Shown piece after piece: positions 7,215 through 17,007 of a stretch of 64,000 bases of DNA. Origin of the DNA: Convivina praedatoris (lineage in GTDB: Bacteria > Bacillota > Bacilli > Lactobacillales > Lactobacillaceae); the NCBI RefSeq assembly GCF_933208505.1, contig NZ_CAKOEU010000005.1. One strand, 5' to 3'. Position 1 is the stretch's first letter. Each line of letters begins with the position of its first letter. The notes below the pieces were generated by a model. It ran no database searches and was not told where the DNA came from. It saw nothing but the letters and a program-made list of their open reading frames with translations. The position numbers and the translations under genes were made by a program.

Positions 7215-9353
7215 ATGAGTAAAAAAATTAAGCGTCTATCCAATCGAAGAGTGTCAAAAAATGCCAAATTTTTTGGTTTTTTTCTGTTGATTGCGACTGG
7301 ATTGCTAATTTTGATTATGGGTTTACGTTTGTTACAAATCGCTACCTTAAAACGAGTGAATTCACATAATTTAACCACGGCGACCCGTCAGGCCTTTATG
7401 CAAGAGCAAATGGTAACTGCTACTCGGGGACGTGTTTTTTCGACTGATGGCGAAGTTTTAGCGGATAACAGCACTGTTTATGATTTGTATGCCGTCTTAG
7501 ATAAAAATCAATTTGATGGTAAGAAACCAAAGTATGTTCAAGATAAAAAAGAAACTGCTAAAAAATTAAGCTCAGTGATTGATTTATCTGAGGATGATAT
7601 TTTAAAACGCTTGGATAGTAACAAACTACAGGTTGAATTTGGTACAGCCGGTAAGGGGTTAGACATTGACCAATACAATAAAATTAAGGCGATGAAATTA
7701 GCCGGAGTTGGCTTCATCCCCCAGCCGGCTCGTTATTACCCTAATAATCGGATGGCTTCACATATTATTGGTTTAACCAATTCGATTACGAATGCCTTTG
7801 GTAAAAATACTCTGAATGGTATTTTAGGGATTGAAGACACTCGGAATAAAAGTTTAAAGGGTAAGGATGGCGTTAAGGATTATCTGGGGAATCAGGTCTC
7901 ACAAGGACAAAATCAAGTTAAAAACGGCGATAATGTTACCCTGACTTTGGATGAAAAGTTACAAACTACTTTGGAAAATCGAATGGATGTTATGTTTGAT
8001 GGCACCAAAGCCAAGTCTGCGATGGCGGTTTTGATGGATAGTAAGACAGGTAAGATTTTAGCAGCTACTCAGCGCCCAAATTTTGATCCTAATTCGCAAG
8101 ATGGCTTAAAAGATAACTGGGTTAATTTGTTAAATCAATCCACCTTTGAACCAGGGTCGACAATGAAAACAATCACCCTAGCTGCTGCCATCCAAGAAGG
8201 TAAATGGCATCCAAATGATACCTACCAATCAGGAAGTTTGAACATTGACGGCGGTCGAATTGTCGATGCTTTCGGGCAAAATGAAGGTGTGCTAACCTAT
8301 CGAGAAGGTTATTGGCGCTCTTCGAATGTGGCCTTTGCGCACGTTGAACAAGCTTTAGGGGCGACGATATGGAAAAAATATATCGATCGGTTCCATTTCT
8401 TAGAGCCGACGCATTCAGATTTACCCAATGAAGCGAGTGGATCAATTTCCTTCCAACAAGCCATTGACCAAGCCAATACCGCCTACGGGCAGGCAATTAA
8501 TGTGACCACTTTACAACTATTGCAAGCGTATAGTGCAATTGCCAATAACGGTAAAGAGGTAAAACCATATTTGGTTGAGAAAGTGACCGATTCTAAGACT
8601 GGTAAAACCTTATATCAAGGCAAAACTACAACTGTGGGGCAGCCGATAACTGCTGCCACTGCTAAAGAAGTTCGTAAATATATGACAGATGTCGTTAATC
8701 AGGAAACTGGAACAGCCAAGCAGTATGATTTGCGCGATGCCGGTTACCAAATTTCGGCCAAGACCGGAACGGCTCAAATTTCAGAAAATGGACGTTACTT
8801 AGATGGATTGAATAATGATATTCATTCGGTCATGACGATTGTGCCAGAAGAAAATCCGCGATTCATTATGTATGTAGCGGTCCGCCAGCCTAAAGTTTTC
8901 CCTGATCCTAATATTCAGCTCACGCTAAATAAAGTTTTCCGTCCGGTCATGCTCCAGGCTTTGAATGATAGCAAGAGTGCGGTAAAATCAAAAACAAATG
9001 AAGTTAAATTGCCGCAAGTTACTGGGCAATCAATTGACGATGCTCGTAGTAATCTAGAAAAGGTTGGCTTGCGGGTCGCTGTGGTCGGTTCAACCGGTCG
9101 TGTTAAAACACAATCCGTTTCAGCCGGTAGTTATGCCCTTAAAGATCAATTGATTATTCTAAAGGCTAACGGTAAAACTTTATTACCAAATATGAACGGC
9201 TGGAGTTTGACTGAAGCGCAACGTTACGCCAATGAGACGGGCTTTAACCTTAAGAGTGATGGGACAGGCTTTATTACCAAACAAAGTATGGACGCTGGCC
9301 AAGAAGTTAATGGTCAGTCGGTTGTAAGCGTCGAGTTAAAAGAAAAAGAGTAG
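7215..9353 (+). CDS. pbpB: Division-specific penicillin-binding protein 2 (PBP2x/FtsI type) with PASTA domains
   Basis: Class B transpeptidase that crosslinks septal peptidoglycan. The 712-residue protein has one N-terminal transmembrane helix (about 20-38), a dimerisation domain, and a transpeptidase domain with the active-site motifs STMK at 315-318, SSN at 369-371 and KTGT at 516-519. Two C-terminal PASTA-like repeats follow (LPQVTGQSIDDA and LPNMNGWSLTEA). Only 5 bases separate it from ftsL. All catalytic motifs look intact. Confidence 0.96.
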   Translation: MSKKIKRLSNRRVSKNAKFFGFFLLIATGLLILIMGLRLLQIATLKRVNSHNLTTATRQAFMQEQMVTATRGRVFSTDGEVLADNSTVYDLYAVLDKNQFDGKKPKYVQDKKETAKKLSSVIDLSEDDILKRLDSNKLQVEFGTAGKGLDIDQYNKIKAMKLAGVGFIPQPARYYPNNRMASHIIGLTNSITNAFGKNTLNGILGIEDTRNKSLKGKDGVKDYLGNQVSQGQNQVKNGDNVTLTLDEKLQTTLENRMDVMFDGTKAKSAMAVLMDSKTGKILAATQRPNFDPNSQDGLKDNWVNLLNQSTFEPGSTMKTITLAAAIQEGKWHPNDTYQSGSLNIDGGRIVDAFGQNEGVLTYREGYWRSSNVAFAHVEQALGATIWKKYIDRFHFLEPTHSDLPNEASGSISFQQAIDQANTAYGQAINVTTLQLLQAYSAIANNGKEVKPYLVEKVTDSKTGKTLYQGKTTTVGQPITAATAKEVRKYMTDVVNQETGTAKQYDLRDAGYQISAKTGTAQISENGRYLDGLNNDIHSVMTIVPEENPRFIMYVAVRQPKVFPDPNIQLTLNKVFRPVMLQALNDSKSAVKSKTNEVKLPQVTGQSIDDARSNLEKVGLRVAVVGSTGRVKTQSVSAGSYALKDQLIILKANGKTLLPNMNGWSLTEAQRYANETGFNLKSDGTGFITKQSMDAGQEVNGQSVVSVELKEKE

Positions 9354-9362
9354 GGGAAGATA

Positions 9363-10325
9363 ATGAAGGAGAATTTTTTGGTGTTTTTGATTGCCTTGAT
9401 CATCACGGTAGGAGGAATGCCATTTGTAATTAAGTTTTTACGACGGTCAAAAGAACAAGCTGTTATTCGTAAATTAGGGCCTGATCATCGTGCTAAAGCT
9501 GGAACACCTAGCATGGGTGGTGCTTTATTCATCGCAGCTACGATTATTGCCACTCTTTGTATGCCTAGTTCTTATCAAAGTTGGACTAGTTTTACTTGGA
9601 CCTTGATTTTGATTGTGGCAGTGGGGTCCTTTGCCGTGATTGGTGGCATTGATGATGCCTTAAAATTAATTCGACATGCGGATGAGGGTTTTGCTTTTAA
9701 GCCAAAACTATTAGCTCAGACTTTGAGTGCTGTTTTGATGATGTTGCTAATGTGGGTCCTTGAAGTTCCTTTCATTATCACTATTCCTTGGGTTGGTCCA
9801 GTAAATCTCGGTATTTTCTATTTCTTCTTCCTATGGTTTTGGTTAGTTGGTTGGTCTAATGCTACTAATTTGACCGATGGCTTGGATGGTTTATTGGCTG
9901 GAACAGCCCTAATTGTTTATGGTGCCTTTACCATTTTGGCTTGGCGAGCAGACAATCCTAGCATTTTGACCTTTAATTTTGCCATCATGGCCGCTTTAAT
10001 TGGTTTTCTATTTTATAATCATCCCAAGGCTAAAATCTTCATGGGAGATACAGGTTCTTTGGCGCTTGGAGCTGGTTTGGCGATTGAGTCAATCCTCTTG
10101 CACGCCTCATTATCGCTTCTCTGGTTTGGCTTGGTTTTTGTTATTGAAACCTTGTCGGTTATCATCCAAACTTTTAGTTATCATTTTTATCATAAGCGCG
10201 TCTTTCCGATGGCACCTATTCATCACACCTTTGAAAAAAAGGGTTGGTCAGAATGGCAAATCGATGGTTTTTTCTGGGCGATTACCTTAGTCCTTACTGT
10301 CATTGGTGTTCATGTTATCGGTTAA
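9363..10325 (+). CDS. mraY: Phospho-N-acetylmuramoyl-pentapeptide-transferase
   Basis: Integral membrane enzyme that moves phospho-MurNAc-pentapeptide from UDP to undecaprenyl phosphate, making lipid I. The 320-residue protein is rich in membrane helices and has the family motifs GGIDDALK, NLTDGLDGL and FMGDTGSLALG, plus the HHTFEK histidine motif near the end. Start ATG has GGGGAAG upstream. Normal dcw position. Confidence 0.97.
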   Translation: MKENFLVFLIALIITVGGMPFVIKFLRRSKEQAVIRKLGPDHRAKAGTPSMGGALFIAATIIATLCMPSSYQSWTSFTWTLILIVAVGSFAVIGGIDDALKLIRHADEGFAFKPKLLAQTLSAVLMMLLMWVLEVPFIITIPWVGPVNLGIFYFFFLWFWLVGWSNATNLTDGLDGLLAGTALIVYGAFTILAWRADNPSILTFNFAIMAALIGFLFYNHPKAKIFMGDTGSLALGAGLAIESILLHASLSLLWFGLVFVIETLSVIIQTFSYHFYHKRVFPMAPIHHTFEKKGWSEWQIDGFFWAITLVLTVIGVHVIG

Positions 10326-10371
10326 TTGTGGTTTTACCACAGTACATAATTGGATAGGAAGTATTTATTAA

Positions 10372-11727
10372 ATGGGACAATTAGTATTTAACGAAAAGAA
10401 AGTTTTAGTTTTTGGTTGGGCACGCTCCGGTAAGGCAGCAGCAAAGCGCTTATTAGATTTAGGAGCCAATGTTACAGTGGTTAATCGTGATGCCTATCCG
10501 GATGATACCGATTATCAGCAGTTATTAGCAGCTGGTGTTGAATTTGTCATTGGAGATCAAGCTGAGCAACTTTCACCTGATTTTGCCTATGTTGTTAAGA
10601 ACCCGGGAATTAATTATGACCATCCGTTGGTTAAGAAAGCGCTAGCGTTAAAAATACCAATTTTAACCGAAGTTGCCGTTGCATTATCAACTTTTCAAGG
10701 CCGTTTAATTACGGTGACTGGTTCTAACGGAAAGACAACCACCACTTCATTAATCGGCGAAATGTTAAAAGCAGCTGGTGTTCCAGTCACAGTTGCCGGT
10801 AATATAGGTACACCAGTGTGTGAGGTGGTGGGCGCCTTAAAATCCTCGGATACGCTCTTGTTGGAGCTTTCGAGTTTCCAATTGTTGGGAATTCCGGCTA
10901 TTCAACCCGATATTGCCTTGATTACCAATATCTTTACCAACCACATTGATTACCATAAAACTCGGGAAAACTATGTAGCGGCAAAGTTCCGGATTACCCA
11001 AGATCAGCGTCCTGACCAAATTTTGGTCCTCAATGCTCAAGGAGCTGATAGTCCTGATTTTGCAGCTAAAACAGCTGCTCAAGTTTATGGATTTTCACGC
11101 TCGGGAAATCAAACCTTTGCCCACGTAAATCAAACTGAACTAATTGTTGATGGACAAACGGTTTTGCCATTGAGCCAAATCCGTCTCGTGGGACCACAAA
11201 ATCTGGAAAATATTCTAGCAGCAGTCGCGGTTGCTAAACTAGCTGGTGTTTCTACTACGGCGATGGCAACGGTACTAAAAAGTTTTGGTGGAGTACCTCA
11301 TCGTTTACAGCATCTTTTTGACCGAGAGGGTGTGGCTTACTACAATGATTCCAAAGCAACCGATATTGAAGCAACCCAAGCGGCTTTAGATAGCTTCACT
11401 AAGCCAACAATTTGGTTAGCAGGGGGCTTGGATCGTGGGGATGATTTGACGCGTTTAGCCCCTAATTTAAAGCATGTTAAAGGGGTCATTGCCTTCGGAC
11501 AAACGCAACAAAAGATAGTTGAATTAGCTCGATCCCAACATCTACCAGTGATTACTGCTGTTGATGTGGAACGTGCGGCGCCGATGGCCATTAAATTAGC
11601 GCAACCAGGCGATGTAGTTTTACTTTCCCCTGCTGCAGCTAGTTGGGATCAATATGATAATTTTGAAGTTCGTGGGGAAGTTTATACCAAAGCCCTGCAG
11701 GAAGCATTTGAACAAGGAGAAAATTGA
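10372..11727 (+). CDS. murD: UDP-N-acetylmuramoylalanine--D-glutamate ligase
   Basis: Cytosolic Mur ligase that adds D-glutamate to UDP-MurNAc-L-alanine using ATP. The 451 residues contain the ATP-binding motif TGSNGKTTTT, the ELSSFQL segment and the NDSKATD motif typical of MurD. It comes after mraY, and its TGA stop overlaps the murG ATG by one base, so translation is coupled. Confidence 0.97.
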   Translation: MGQLVFNEKKVLVFGWARSGKAAAKRLLDLGANVTVVNRDAYPDDTDYQQLLAAGVEFVIGDQAEQLSPDFAYVVKNPGINYDHPLVKKALALKIPILTEVAVALSTFQGRLITVTGSNGKTTTTSLIGEMLKAAGVPVTVAGNIGTPVCEVVGALKSSDTLLLELSSFQLLGIPAIQPDIALITNIFTNHIDYHKTRENYVAAKFRITQDQRPDQILVLNAQGADSPDFAAKTAAQVYGFSRSGNQTFAHVNQTELIVDGQTVLPLSQIRLVGPQNLENILAAVAVAKLAGVSTTAMATVLKSFGGVPHRLQHLFDREGVAYYNDSKATDIEATQAALDSFTKPTIWLAGGLDRGDDLTRLAPNLKHVKGVIAFGQTQQKIVELARSQHLPVITAVDVERAAPMAIKLAQPGDVVLLSPAAASWDQYDNFEVRGEVYTKALQEAFEQGEN

Positions 11728-12827
11728 TGAGGGTAATTTTATCAGGTGGTGGTACCGGTGGACATATCTATCCAGCTCTAGCTTTATCAAAGATTATTAA
11801 GGAACATGAACCTGATTCTGAATTTTTATATGTTGGTTCTTTACGTGGAGTTGAGGCCAACATCGTTCCTAAAACTGGTATGGACTTTGACCAACTGGAA
11901 ATCCAAGGTTTCCGTCGCTCTTTAGCACTTGATAACTTTAAAACCTTATATCTATTCTTAAAAGCAGTCCATCGAGCTAAAAAAATTATTCGAGATTTTA
12001 AACCGGATGTAGTGATTGGAACGGGTGGTTATGTCAGTGGAGCAGTCGTTTATGCTGCTCAAACTCTAAAAATTCCCACAGTTATTCATGAACAAAACTC
12101 AGTTGCTGGGATTACTAATCGTTTTTTGGCTCGCAAAGCGACGCGTATCGGCTTGGCCTTCAAGGCGGCTGAAAGCCAATTTCCTAGTGAAAAAACACGG
12201 TTAGTTGGTAACCCTCGGGCCCAAGAGGTGGCTGGAATTCAATCTGACTTTAGTTGGACAGAAATTGGTTTAACTGATAAGCAACCAACTCTATTGATTT
12301 TTGGCGGATCGCAAGGAGCACCAGCCATTAATAAGGTAGTGTTACAAGCAATGTCTGATTTTAACCAGCGTAGTTATCAGACCGTAATCGTAACCGGACC
12401 AAAGCGCTTTGATAGTTTCCAAGCTCAGTTAAAAGAATTGAATATAACGACGCAAGCGCAAATTAAAATTTTACCTTACATTGACAATATGCCAGCTGTG
12501 TTAGCTAAAACGGCTGCTATTGTTGCCCGAGCTGGCGCCACTTCCCTAGCTGAAATCACCGCCTTAGGAATTCCCTCTATTTTGATTCCGAGCCCTTACG
12601 TAACTGGTGATCATCAACGAAAAAATGCGCAAAGTTTAGTTGAGGCAGGGGCGGCATTGATGATTACTGAAGACCAGCTTTCTGAACAGAAATTTATGGC
12701 TATTGTTGACCAAATTATGCTTGATCAAACGGTACGGGTCGATATGGCTAAAAAAGCCGCAGCTATCGGAGAACCCCAAGCTGGAGAAGCATTATATCGT
12801 TTAGTTTTGGATGCCATTGCGGAGTGA
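11727..12827 (+). CDS. murG: UDP-N-acetylglucosamine--N-acetylmuramyl-(pentapeptide) pyrophosphoryl-undecaprenol N-acetylglucosamine transferase
   Basis: Membrane-associated glycosyltransferase (GT28) that converts lipid I to lipid II. The 366-residue protein begins with the glycine-rich loop SGGGTGGHIYPA and shows HEQNSVAG and GGSQGA motifs. The ATG at 11727 overlaps the murD stop and has AAGGAGA upstream; the in-frame TTG three bases earlier is less likely. Confidence 0.97.
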   Translation: MRVILSGGGTGGHIYPALALSKIIKEHEPDSEFLYVGSLRGVEANIVPKTGMDFDQLEIQGFRRSLALDNFKTLYLFLKAVHRAKKIIRDFKPDVVIGTGGYVSGAVVYAAQTLKIPTVIHEQNSVAGITNRFLARKATRIGLAFKAAESQFPSEKTRLVGNPRAQEVAGIQSDFSWTEIGLTDKQPTLLIFGGSQGAPAINKVVLQAMSDFNQRSYQTVIVTGPKRFDSFQAQLKELNITTQAQIKILPYIDNMPAVLAKTAAIVARAGATSLAEITALGIPSILIPSPYVTGDHQRKNAQSLVEAGAALMITEDQLSEQKFMAIVDQIMLDQTVRVDMAKKAAAIGEPQAGEALYRLVLDAIAE

Positions 12828-12831
12828 TATC

Positions 12832-13560
12832 TTGAAGAAAAATCATTCACAATTTAGTAAAAAAAATACACATAAAAATTCACTACCTAGTCGTGTTGCA
12901 GTTTTTTTTATGTTTTTTTTACTGTTAGTGATTTTTTTTAACTATTGGCGTCCTTGGGAAAAAATTAGTAGTGTCCATGTTTCATCTGTTAATATTCCAG
13001 AACAAAATGTTAAAAAGGTTTTAAAAATTGATTCCGGTAGTTATCGTTGGCAGGTCGTGGGGCAGGAAATATTTTTAGTTCAGCGTCTCAAAATAGCCAA
13101 CGATAAAATTACGGATGTTGATTTTAAATTATTGGGTCAAAAATTAGAAATTATTGTACATGAGCGTGTTAATGCTGGTTTTTTCTTACAAAATGGCCAG
13201 TGGTACGAATTAGATAGTCAAGCCCGTAAGTTAAAAGTTGATAAGCCCAACGGGATTGCACCAATTTATACTGGTTTCAAAGAGGATCAGCAACGTAGTC
13301 AAGTGGCTAAATCTTTTACCACTTTGAACTATGCGATTCGGCATAACGTCAGTGAAATTATTTTTGCACCTGATAAAAATAATAATCAAAAAATTATTTT
13401 GGTTATGAATGATGGTAATACAGTGTATGCTAGCATCCGAAGTTTTGCTGATAAAATGAAGTATTACCCTAGTATTGTGGCGCAGATGAACGATAAAGGA
13501 GTTATTGATCTCCAGTATGGTTCTTACTCGTATGCCTATGGGAATAAAAGTAAAGAATAA
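12832..13560 (+). CDS. ftsQ: Cell division protein DivIB (FtsQ)
   Basis: Bitopic divisome protein that stabilises FtsL-DivIC. It has a basic cytosolic N-terminus, one transmembrane helix (about 20-38), a POTRA-like segment beginning SSVHVSSVNIP and a beta domain with YTGF. I chose the TTG at 12832, giving 242 residues, because GGAG sits 7 bases upstream; an ATG at 12811 inside murG gives 249 residues but has no visible ribosome-binding site. The order murG-divIB-ftsA is normal for lactobacilli. Confidence 0.88.
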   Translation: MKKNHSQFSKKNTHKNSLPSRVAVFFMFFLLLVIFFNYWRPWEKISSVHVSSVNIPEQNVKKVLKIDSGSYRWQVVGQEIFLVQRLKIANDKITDVDFKLLGQKLEIIVHERVNAGFFLQNGQWYELDSQARKLKVDKPNGIAPIYTGFKEDQQRSQVAKSFTTLNYAIRHNVSEIIFAPDKNNNQKIILVMNDGNTVYASIRSFADKMKYYPSIVAQMNDKGVIDLQYGSYSYAYGNKSKE

Positions 13561-13660
13561 TACGAAAAAAGCTATTCTAGCACAACACTATGTTATTTGT
13601 TTATGTTAAGATTATATTTAGGTTAGTTTCTAAATTTTTTGTTAAAAAAGGGGAAGTTTC

Positions 13661-15016
13661 ATGAGCCAGACGGGCATGACAGTAGGATTAGATATTGGTG
13701 CTACTTTAATTAAAGTAGTCGTGGCGCAAACCGATGGACAACATTTTAATGTGATTGCTACAGGTAATGCGCCATCCCGTGGAATTCGTAATGGCATCAT
13801 TGTTGATATTAATGAGACTGCCAGTGCGATTCGACAGGCGATTGATTATGCTCGTGAAAAAGCTAACATTGAAATTCAAGAGGTAGTTGTTGGTTTACCT
13901 GCTAACCAACTAGAAATTAGTAATGCAGATGGTTTAGTATCCATCGAGAATCAAAATAAGCGAATTACATATAACGATGTTGCCAACGTTACCGAGCAGG
14001 CCTTAGCTAGTTTATCCAAGAATGGCAAAGAAGTCATCGAGTTAGTTCCTAGTGACTTTGTTGTGGATGGCTTTGACGGCGTTAAGAACCCTAATGATAT
14101 GATTGGGGTGCGCCTTGAATTGCGTGGACTAGCCTATCTTGGTCCTAGTAAGATGATTGATAATATCCGAATGGCGGTTCAAAAGGCTGGCCTACGAGTT
14201 AAAGAATTTGTCTTAGCGCCATTGGTAATGGGGGAAACAATCTTAAATGATGGAGAACAGGACTTTGGTTCGGTACTCATTGATTTAGGTGGGGGGCAGA
14301 CCACTGTCTCGGTTATTCATGACCATCAGTTAAAGTTTACTTTTGTGGATCCTGAGGGTGGCGATAATGTTACTCGCGATATTTCAACGGTGTTGGGTAT
14401 TTCATACAATGATGCTGAAAATATCAAACGGGACCATGGCTTTGCTACACCTAGTCAAGCATCGGCCAATCAAACGTTCTTTATTGAAGTAGTTGGCGAA
14501 AATGAAGCCCAAATTACTAACGAAGAGTATTTAGCTGAAATCATTGCTGCTCGATTAGATCAAATTTATGATCGAGTGATTGAGCGTTTGAAATTTATTG
14601 GTGCTATGGATCTTCCGGGTGGCTTCATTATTACGGGTGGTAATTCAGCACTGCCTGGTTCACTGGCTTTTGCTAAAGAACGGCTTGGTGATAATGTGCA
14701 TATGTCTGTACCAGATCAAATTGGTCTGCGACATCCTGCCTATTCGCGTGCTTTGTCCTATGTTTTGTTTAATAGTTCGGAAACGCAGTTACAAGAGGTA
14801 GTTAAACGGGTTTTGATGTCTCAGTTTGATGAGGAGGACGGCGCCAGTCACGTTGCACCATATCATCAAGTTACTGGGGCTGGTGAAGCGATTGAAACGC
14901 AAATCGATGAAGAAGATGAGATTTACGTTGATGAGCAAGCTGGCGGTGGCCTTTTGAACCGTTGGCGTACAAGGATTACTAACTTATTTAAAGAAGAAGA
15001 CGACGATAAAAAATAA
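13661..15016 (+). CDS. ftsA: Cell division protein FtsA
   Basis: Actin-like ATPase that tethers FtsZ filaments to the membrane. The 451-residue protein shows the N-terminal phosphate loop GLDIGATLIKVV, the second nucleotide motif LIDLGGGQTT and the segment GGFIITGGNSALPG. The C-terminus is acidic then ends with a likely amphipathic helix (LLNRWRTRITNLF) that should bind the membrane. The 100-base gap upstream, after divIB, is AT-rich and may hold a promoter. AAGGGGAAG precedes the ATG. Confidence 0.96.
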   Translation: MSQTGMTVGLDIGATLIKVVVAQTDGQHFNVIATGNAPSRGIRNGIIVDINETASAIRQAIDYAREKANIEIQEVVVGLPANQLEISNADGLVSIENQNKRITYNDVANVTEQALASLSKNGKEVIELVPSDFVVDGFDGVKNPNDMIGVRLELRGLAYLGPSKMIDNIRMAVQKAGLRVKEFVLAPLVMGETILNDGEQDFGSVLIDLGGGQTTVSVIHDHQLKFTFVDPEGGDNVTRDISTVLGISYNDAENIKRDHGFATPSQASANQTFFIEVVGENEAQITNEEYLAEIIAARLDQIYDRVIERLKFIGAMDLPGGFIITGGNSALPGSLAFAKERLGDNVHMSVPDQIGLRHPAYSRALSYVLFNSSETQLQEVVKRVLMSQFDEEDGASHVAPYHQVTGAGEAIETQIDEEDEIYVDEQAGGGLLNRWRTRITNLFKEEDDDKK

Positions 15017-15037
15017 CATTTTTTAAGGAGTGAATTT

Positions 15038-16312
15038 ATGGGTTATTCAATGGATGAAGCGCAAAGCAATGGCGCCGTAATCAAGGTAATCGGAGTTGGT
15101 GGCGGTGGTTCAAATGCTGTTAACCACATGATTGATGAAGGAATTGGTGGCGTTCAATTTATTGCAGCCAATACTGATGTTCAGGCTTTAAACAAGTCAC
15201 AAGCTGATATTAAGGTTCAAATTGGGCCAAAATTGACTGGCGGATTAGGTGCCGGCTCAAATCCAGAACGCGGTGCTAAGGCTGCTGAAGAATCTTCAGA
15301 AGAATTAGCAGAAGCCCTTAAGGGTGCTGATATGGTTGTCATCACTGCTGGTATGGGTGGTGGAACAGGTAACGGCGCTGCACCGGTGGTGGCACGGATT
15401 GCTAAGGAACAGGGGGCATTGACTGTTGCCGTTGTGACTCGACCATTTTCTTGGGAGGGTCCTAAGCGTAGTCGCTATGCAGTCGAAGGCTTGCAAGAGC
15501 TATCTGAATCAGTAGACTCATTAATCGTGATTACTAATGAGCGTCTTAAGGATCGGATTGATTTGCGCACGCCGCTGTCAGAAGCCTTTAAAATTGTTGA
15601 TGATGTTGTCTCGCAAGGTGTTCGTGGTATTTCTGAATTGATTACTAACCCTGGCTTTATTAACTTGGATTTTGCCGATGTTAAAACGGTTATGAAAGAT
15701 GCTGGTCCAGCCTTGATGGGTGTTGGTGTAGCTAATGGAGAATCTCGGGCAGCTGATGCGACTAAGGCGGCTATCTCATCACCACTCCTAGAAGTTGATA
15801 TGGCTGGTGCCGAAGATGTTTTGTTAAACATTACTGGTGGACCGGATATGTCATTGTTCGAGGCACAGGCTGCTGCTGATGTTATTAATCAAGAAGCGGG
15901 TCGTGATGTCAACGTAATCTTTGGAACGTCGATTGATGAAAATCTGGGTGACTCAATTCGAATTACGGTAATTGCTACTGGACTCCAAAAAACCAGTGGC
16001 GTTGACCCAAAGAATGCGATGCGTCAAAAGCAAGATGGTTTGTTTACTAAGCCTAAGGCTGATGACGAAAAAGAATCAGTTTTTAATCGTGAAGATGATC
16101 AAACTACCGTTAAAGAAGACGGTAATCTTAAAGAACCCCGGGATCCATTTGCTGATTGGGATATTTCTTCAACAGCAACTAAAGGTGACGATGGTCGCTT
16201 TGATGGCATTCAAAAGCGTAGTTTTGATCCAGTTGAAGGCGATAATAAGGGTGTTAATTTAGATTTATCTTCTGAAGATGATGATAAGCCACCATTCTTC
16301 AAGAAACGGTAA
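15038..16312 (+). CDS. ftsZ: Cell division protein FtsZ
   Basis: Tubulin-like GTPase that forms the Z ring. The 424 residues carry the GTP-binding loop GGGGSNAVN near residue 22, the tubulin signature GMGGGTGNGAAP near residue 105, a long acidic variable linker (about 320-412) and the conserved C-terminal peptide ending PPFFKKR that binds FtsA and SepF. AAGGAG precedes the ATG. Confidence 0.98.
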   Translation: MGYSMDEAQSNGAVIKVIGVGGGGSNAVNHMIDEGIGGVQFIAANTDVQALNKSQADIKVQIGPKLTGGLGAGSNPERGAKAAEESSEELAEALKGADMVVITAGMGGGTGNGAAPVVARIAKEQGALTVAVVTRPFSWEGPKRSRYAVEGLQELSESVDSLIVITNERLKDRIDLRTPLSEAFKIVDDVVSQGVRGISELITNPGFINLDFADVKTVMKDAGPALMGVGVANGESRAADATKAAISSPLLEVDMAGAEDVLLNITGGPDMSLFEAQAAADVINQEAGRDVNVIFGTSIDENLGDSIRITVIATGLQKTSGVDPKNAMRQKQDGLFTKPKADDEKESVFNREDDQTTVKEDGNLKEPRDPFADWDISSTATKGDDGRFDGIQKRSFDPVEGDNKGVNLDLSSEDDDKPPFFKKR

Positions 16313-16321
16313 GGAGTTATT

Positions 16322-16753
16322 ATGGCATTTGATTCAATTAAACGTTTGTTCAGTAGTGATGATGACTACTATGAGGAAGAAGAGTTCCACGAAGCACCAA
16401 CTCAAGAAGTTCCAGCTGGTGCTAAAAGTTCAAGCAATAATGCTAATCGAGGTAAAATCACTAACCGTGACTTAGCTACAATTAGCAGTAAGATTGCTTT
16501 GTTTGAACCTAAAGTTTATTCTGATTCACGTGCAATTGCTTCCCAAGTATTGGGTGGTGAAGCGGTTATTGTTAATTTCACTCAAATTGATGAAGGACAA
16601 GCCAAGCGAATTTTAGATTTCCTAGGTGGTTCAGTCTATGCAGTTGATGGTGAGATTGAACGAATTGGACAGTCAATTTTCTTAGTTACACCAAATACAT
16701 TTGAAATTTCAGGTTCACTTAGTGATAATTTAGAACCTGCTAGTCGGTACTAA
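16322..16753 (+). CDS. sepF: Cell division protein SepF
   Basis: FtsZ-binding protein that anchors and aligns the Z ring. The 143-residue protein starts with an amphipathic helix (MAFDSIKRLF), has an acidic low-complexity linker and a C-terminal SepF domain with the motif VNFTQIDEGQAKRILDFL and GSVYAVDGEI. It is 9 bases after ftsZ with an AAGGAG site, part of the sepF-ylmG-ylmH-divIVA run. Confidence 0.96.
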   Translation: MAFDSIKRLFSSDDDYYEEEEFHEAPTQEVPAGAKSSSNNANRGKITNRDLATISSKIALFEPKVYSDSRAIASQVLGGEAVIVNFTQIDEGQAKRILDFLGGSVYAVDGEIERIGQSIFLVTPNTFEISGSLSDNLEPASRY

Positions 16754-16758
16754 TTCTA

Positions 16759-17007
16759 ATGGCGCTTTTTTTATCAATCGTAAGTTATTTTATTCAATTT
16801 TATAGTTTTTTAATCGTGGTATTTGCTTTGATGTCTTGGTTGCCAGGTGCGGCCAATTCGTGGTTAGGCCGGGAAATTAGTCGAGTAGTTGTACCTTATC
16901 TACGGCTATTTCGTTTTATCCCGACGGTGGCTTCAATTGATTTCTCGCCGATTATTGCTTTGTTGGTCTTGCAGTTTGCGATGAAATTATTATCAAGTTT
17001 GTTCTGA
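16759..17007 (+). CDS. YggT/YlmG family membrane protein
   Basis: An 82-residue protein with two membrane helices flanking a loop with the family motif WLPGA, and a second helix after RFIPTV. YlmG proteins lie in the division cluster of many Firmicutes; their exact role is unclear. It ends at the start of ylmH (one-base overlap), which argues for translational coupling. Confidence 0.9.
   Translation: MALFLSIVSYFIQFYSFLIVVFALMSWLPGAANSWLGREISRVVVPYLRLFRFIPTVASIDFSPIIALLVLQFAMKLLSSLF

Noticed and set aside
12811..12831. ATG start of divIB at 12811
   Set aside because: No Shine-Dalgarno site, whereas GGAG is well placed for the TTG at 12832. Not excluded.
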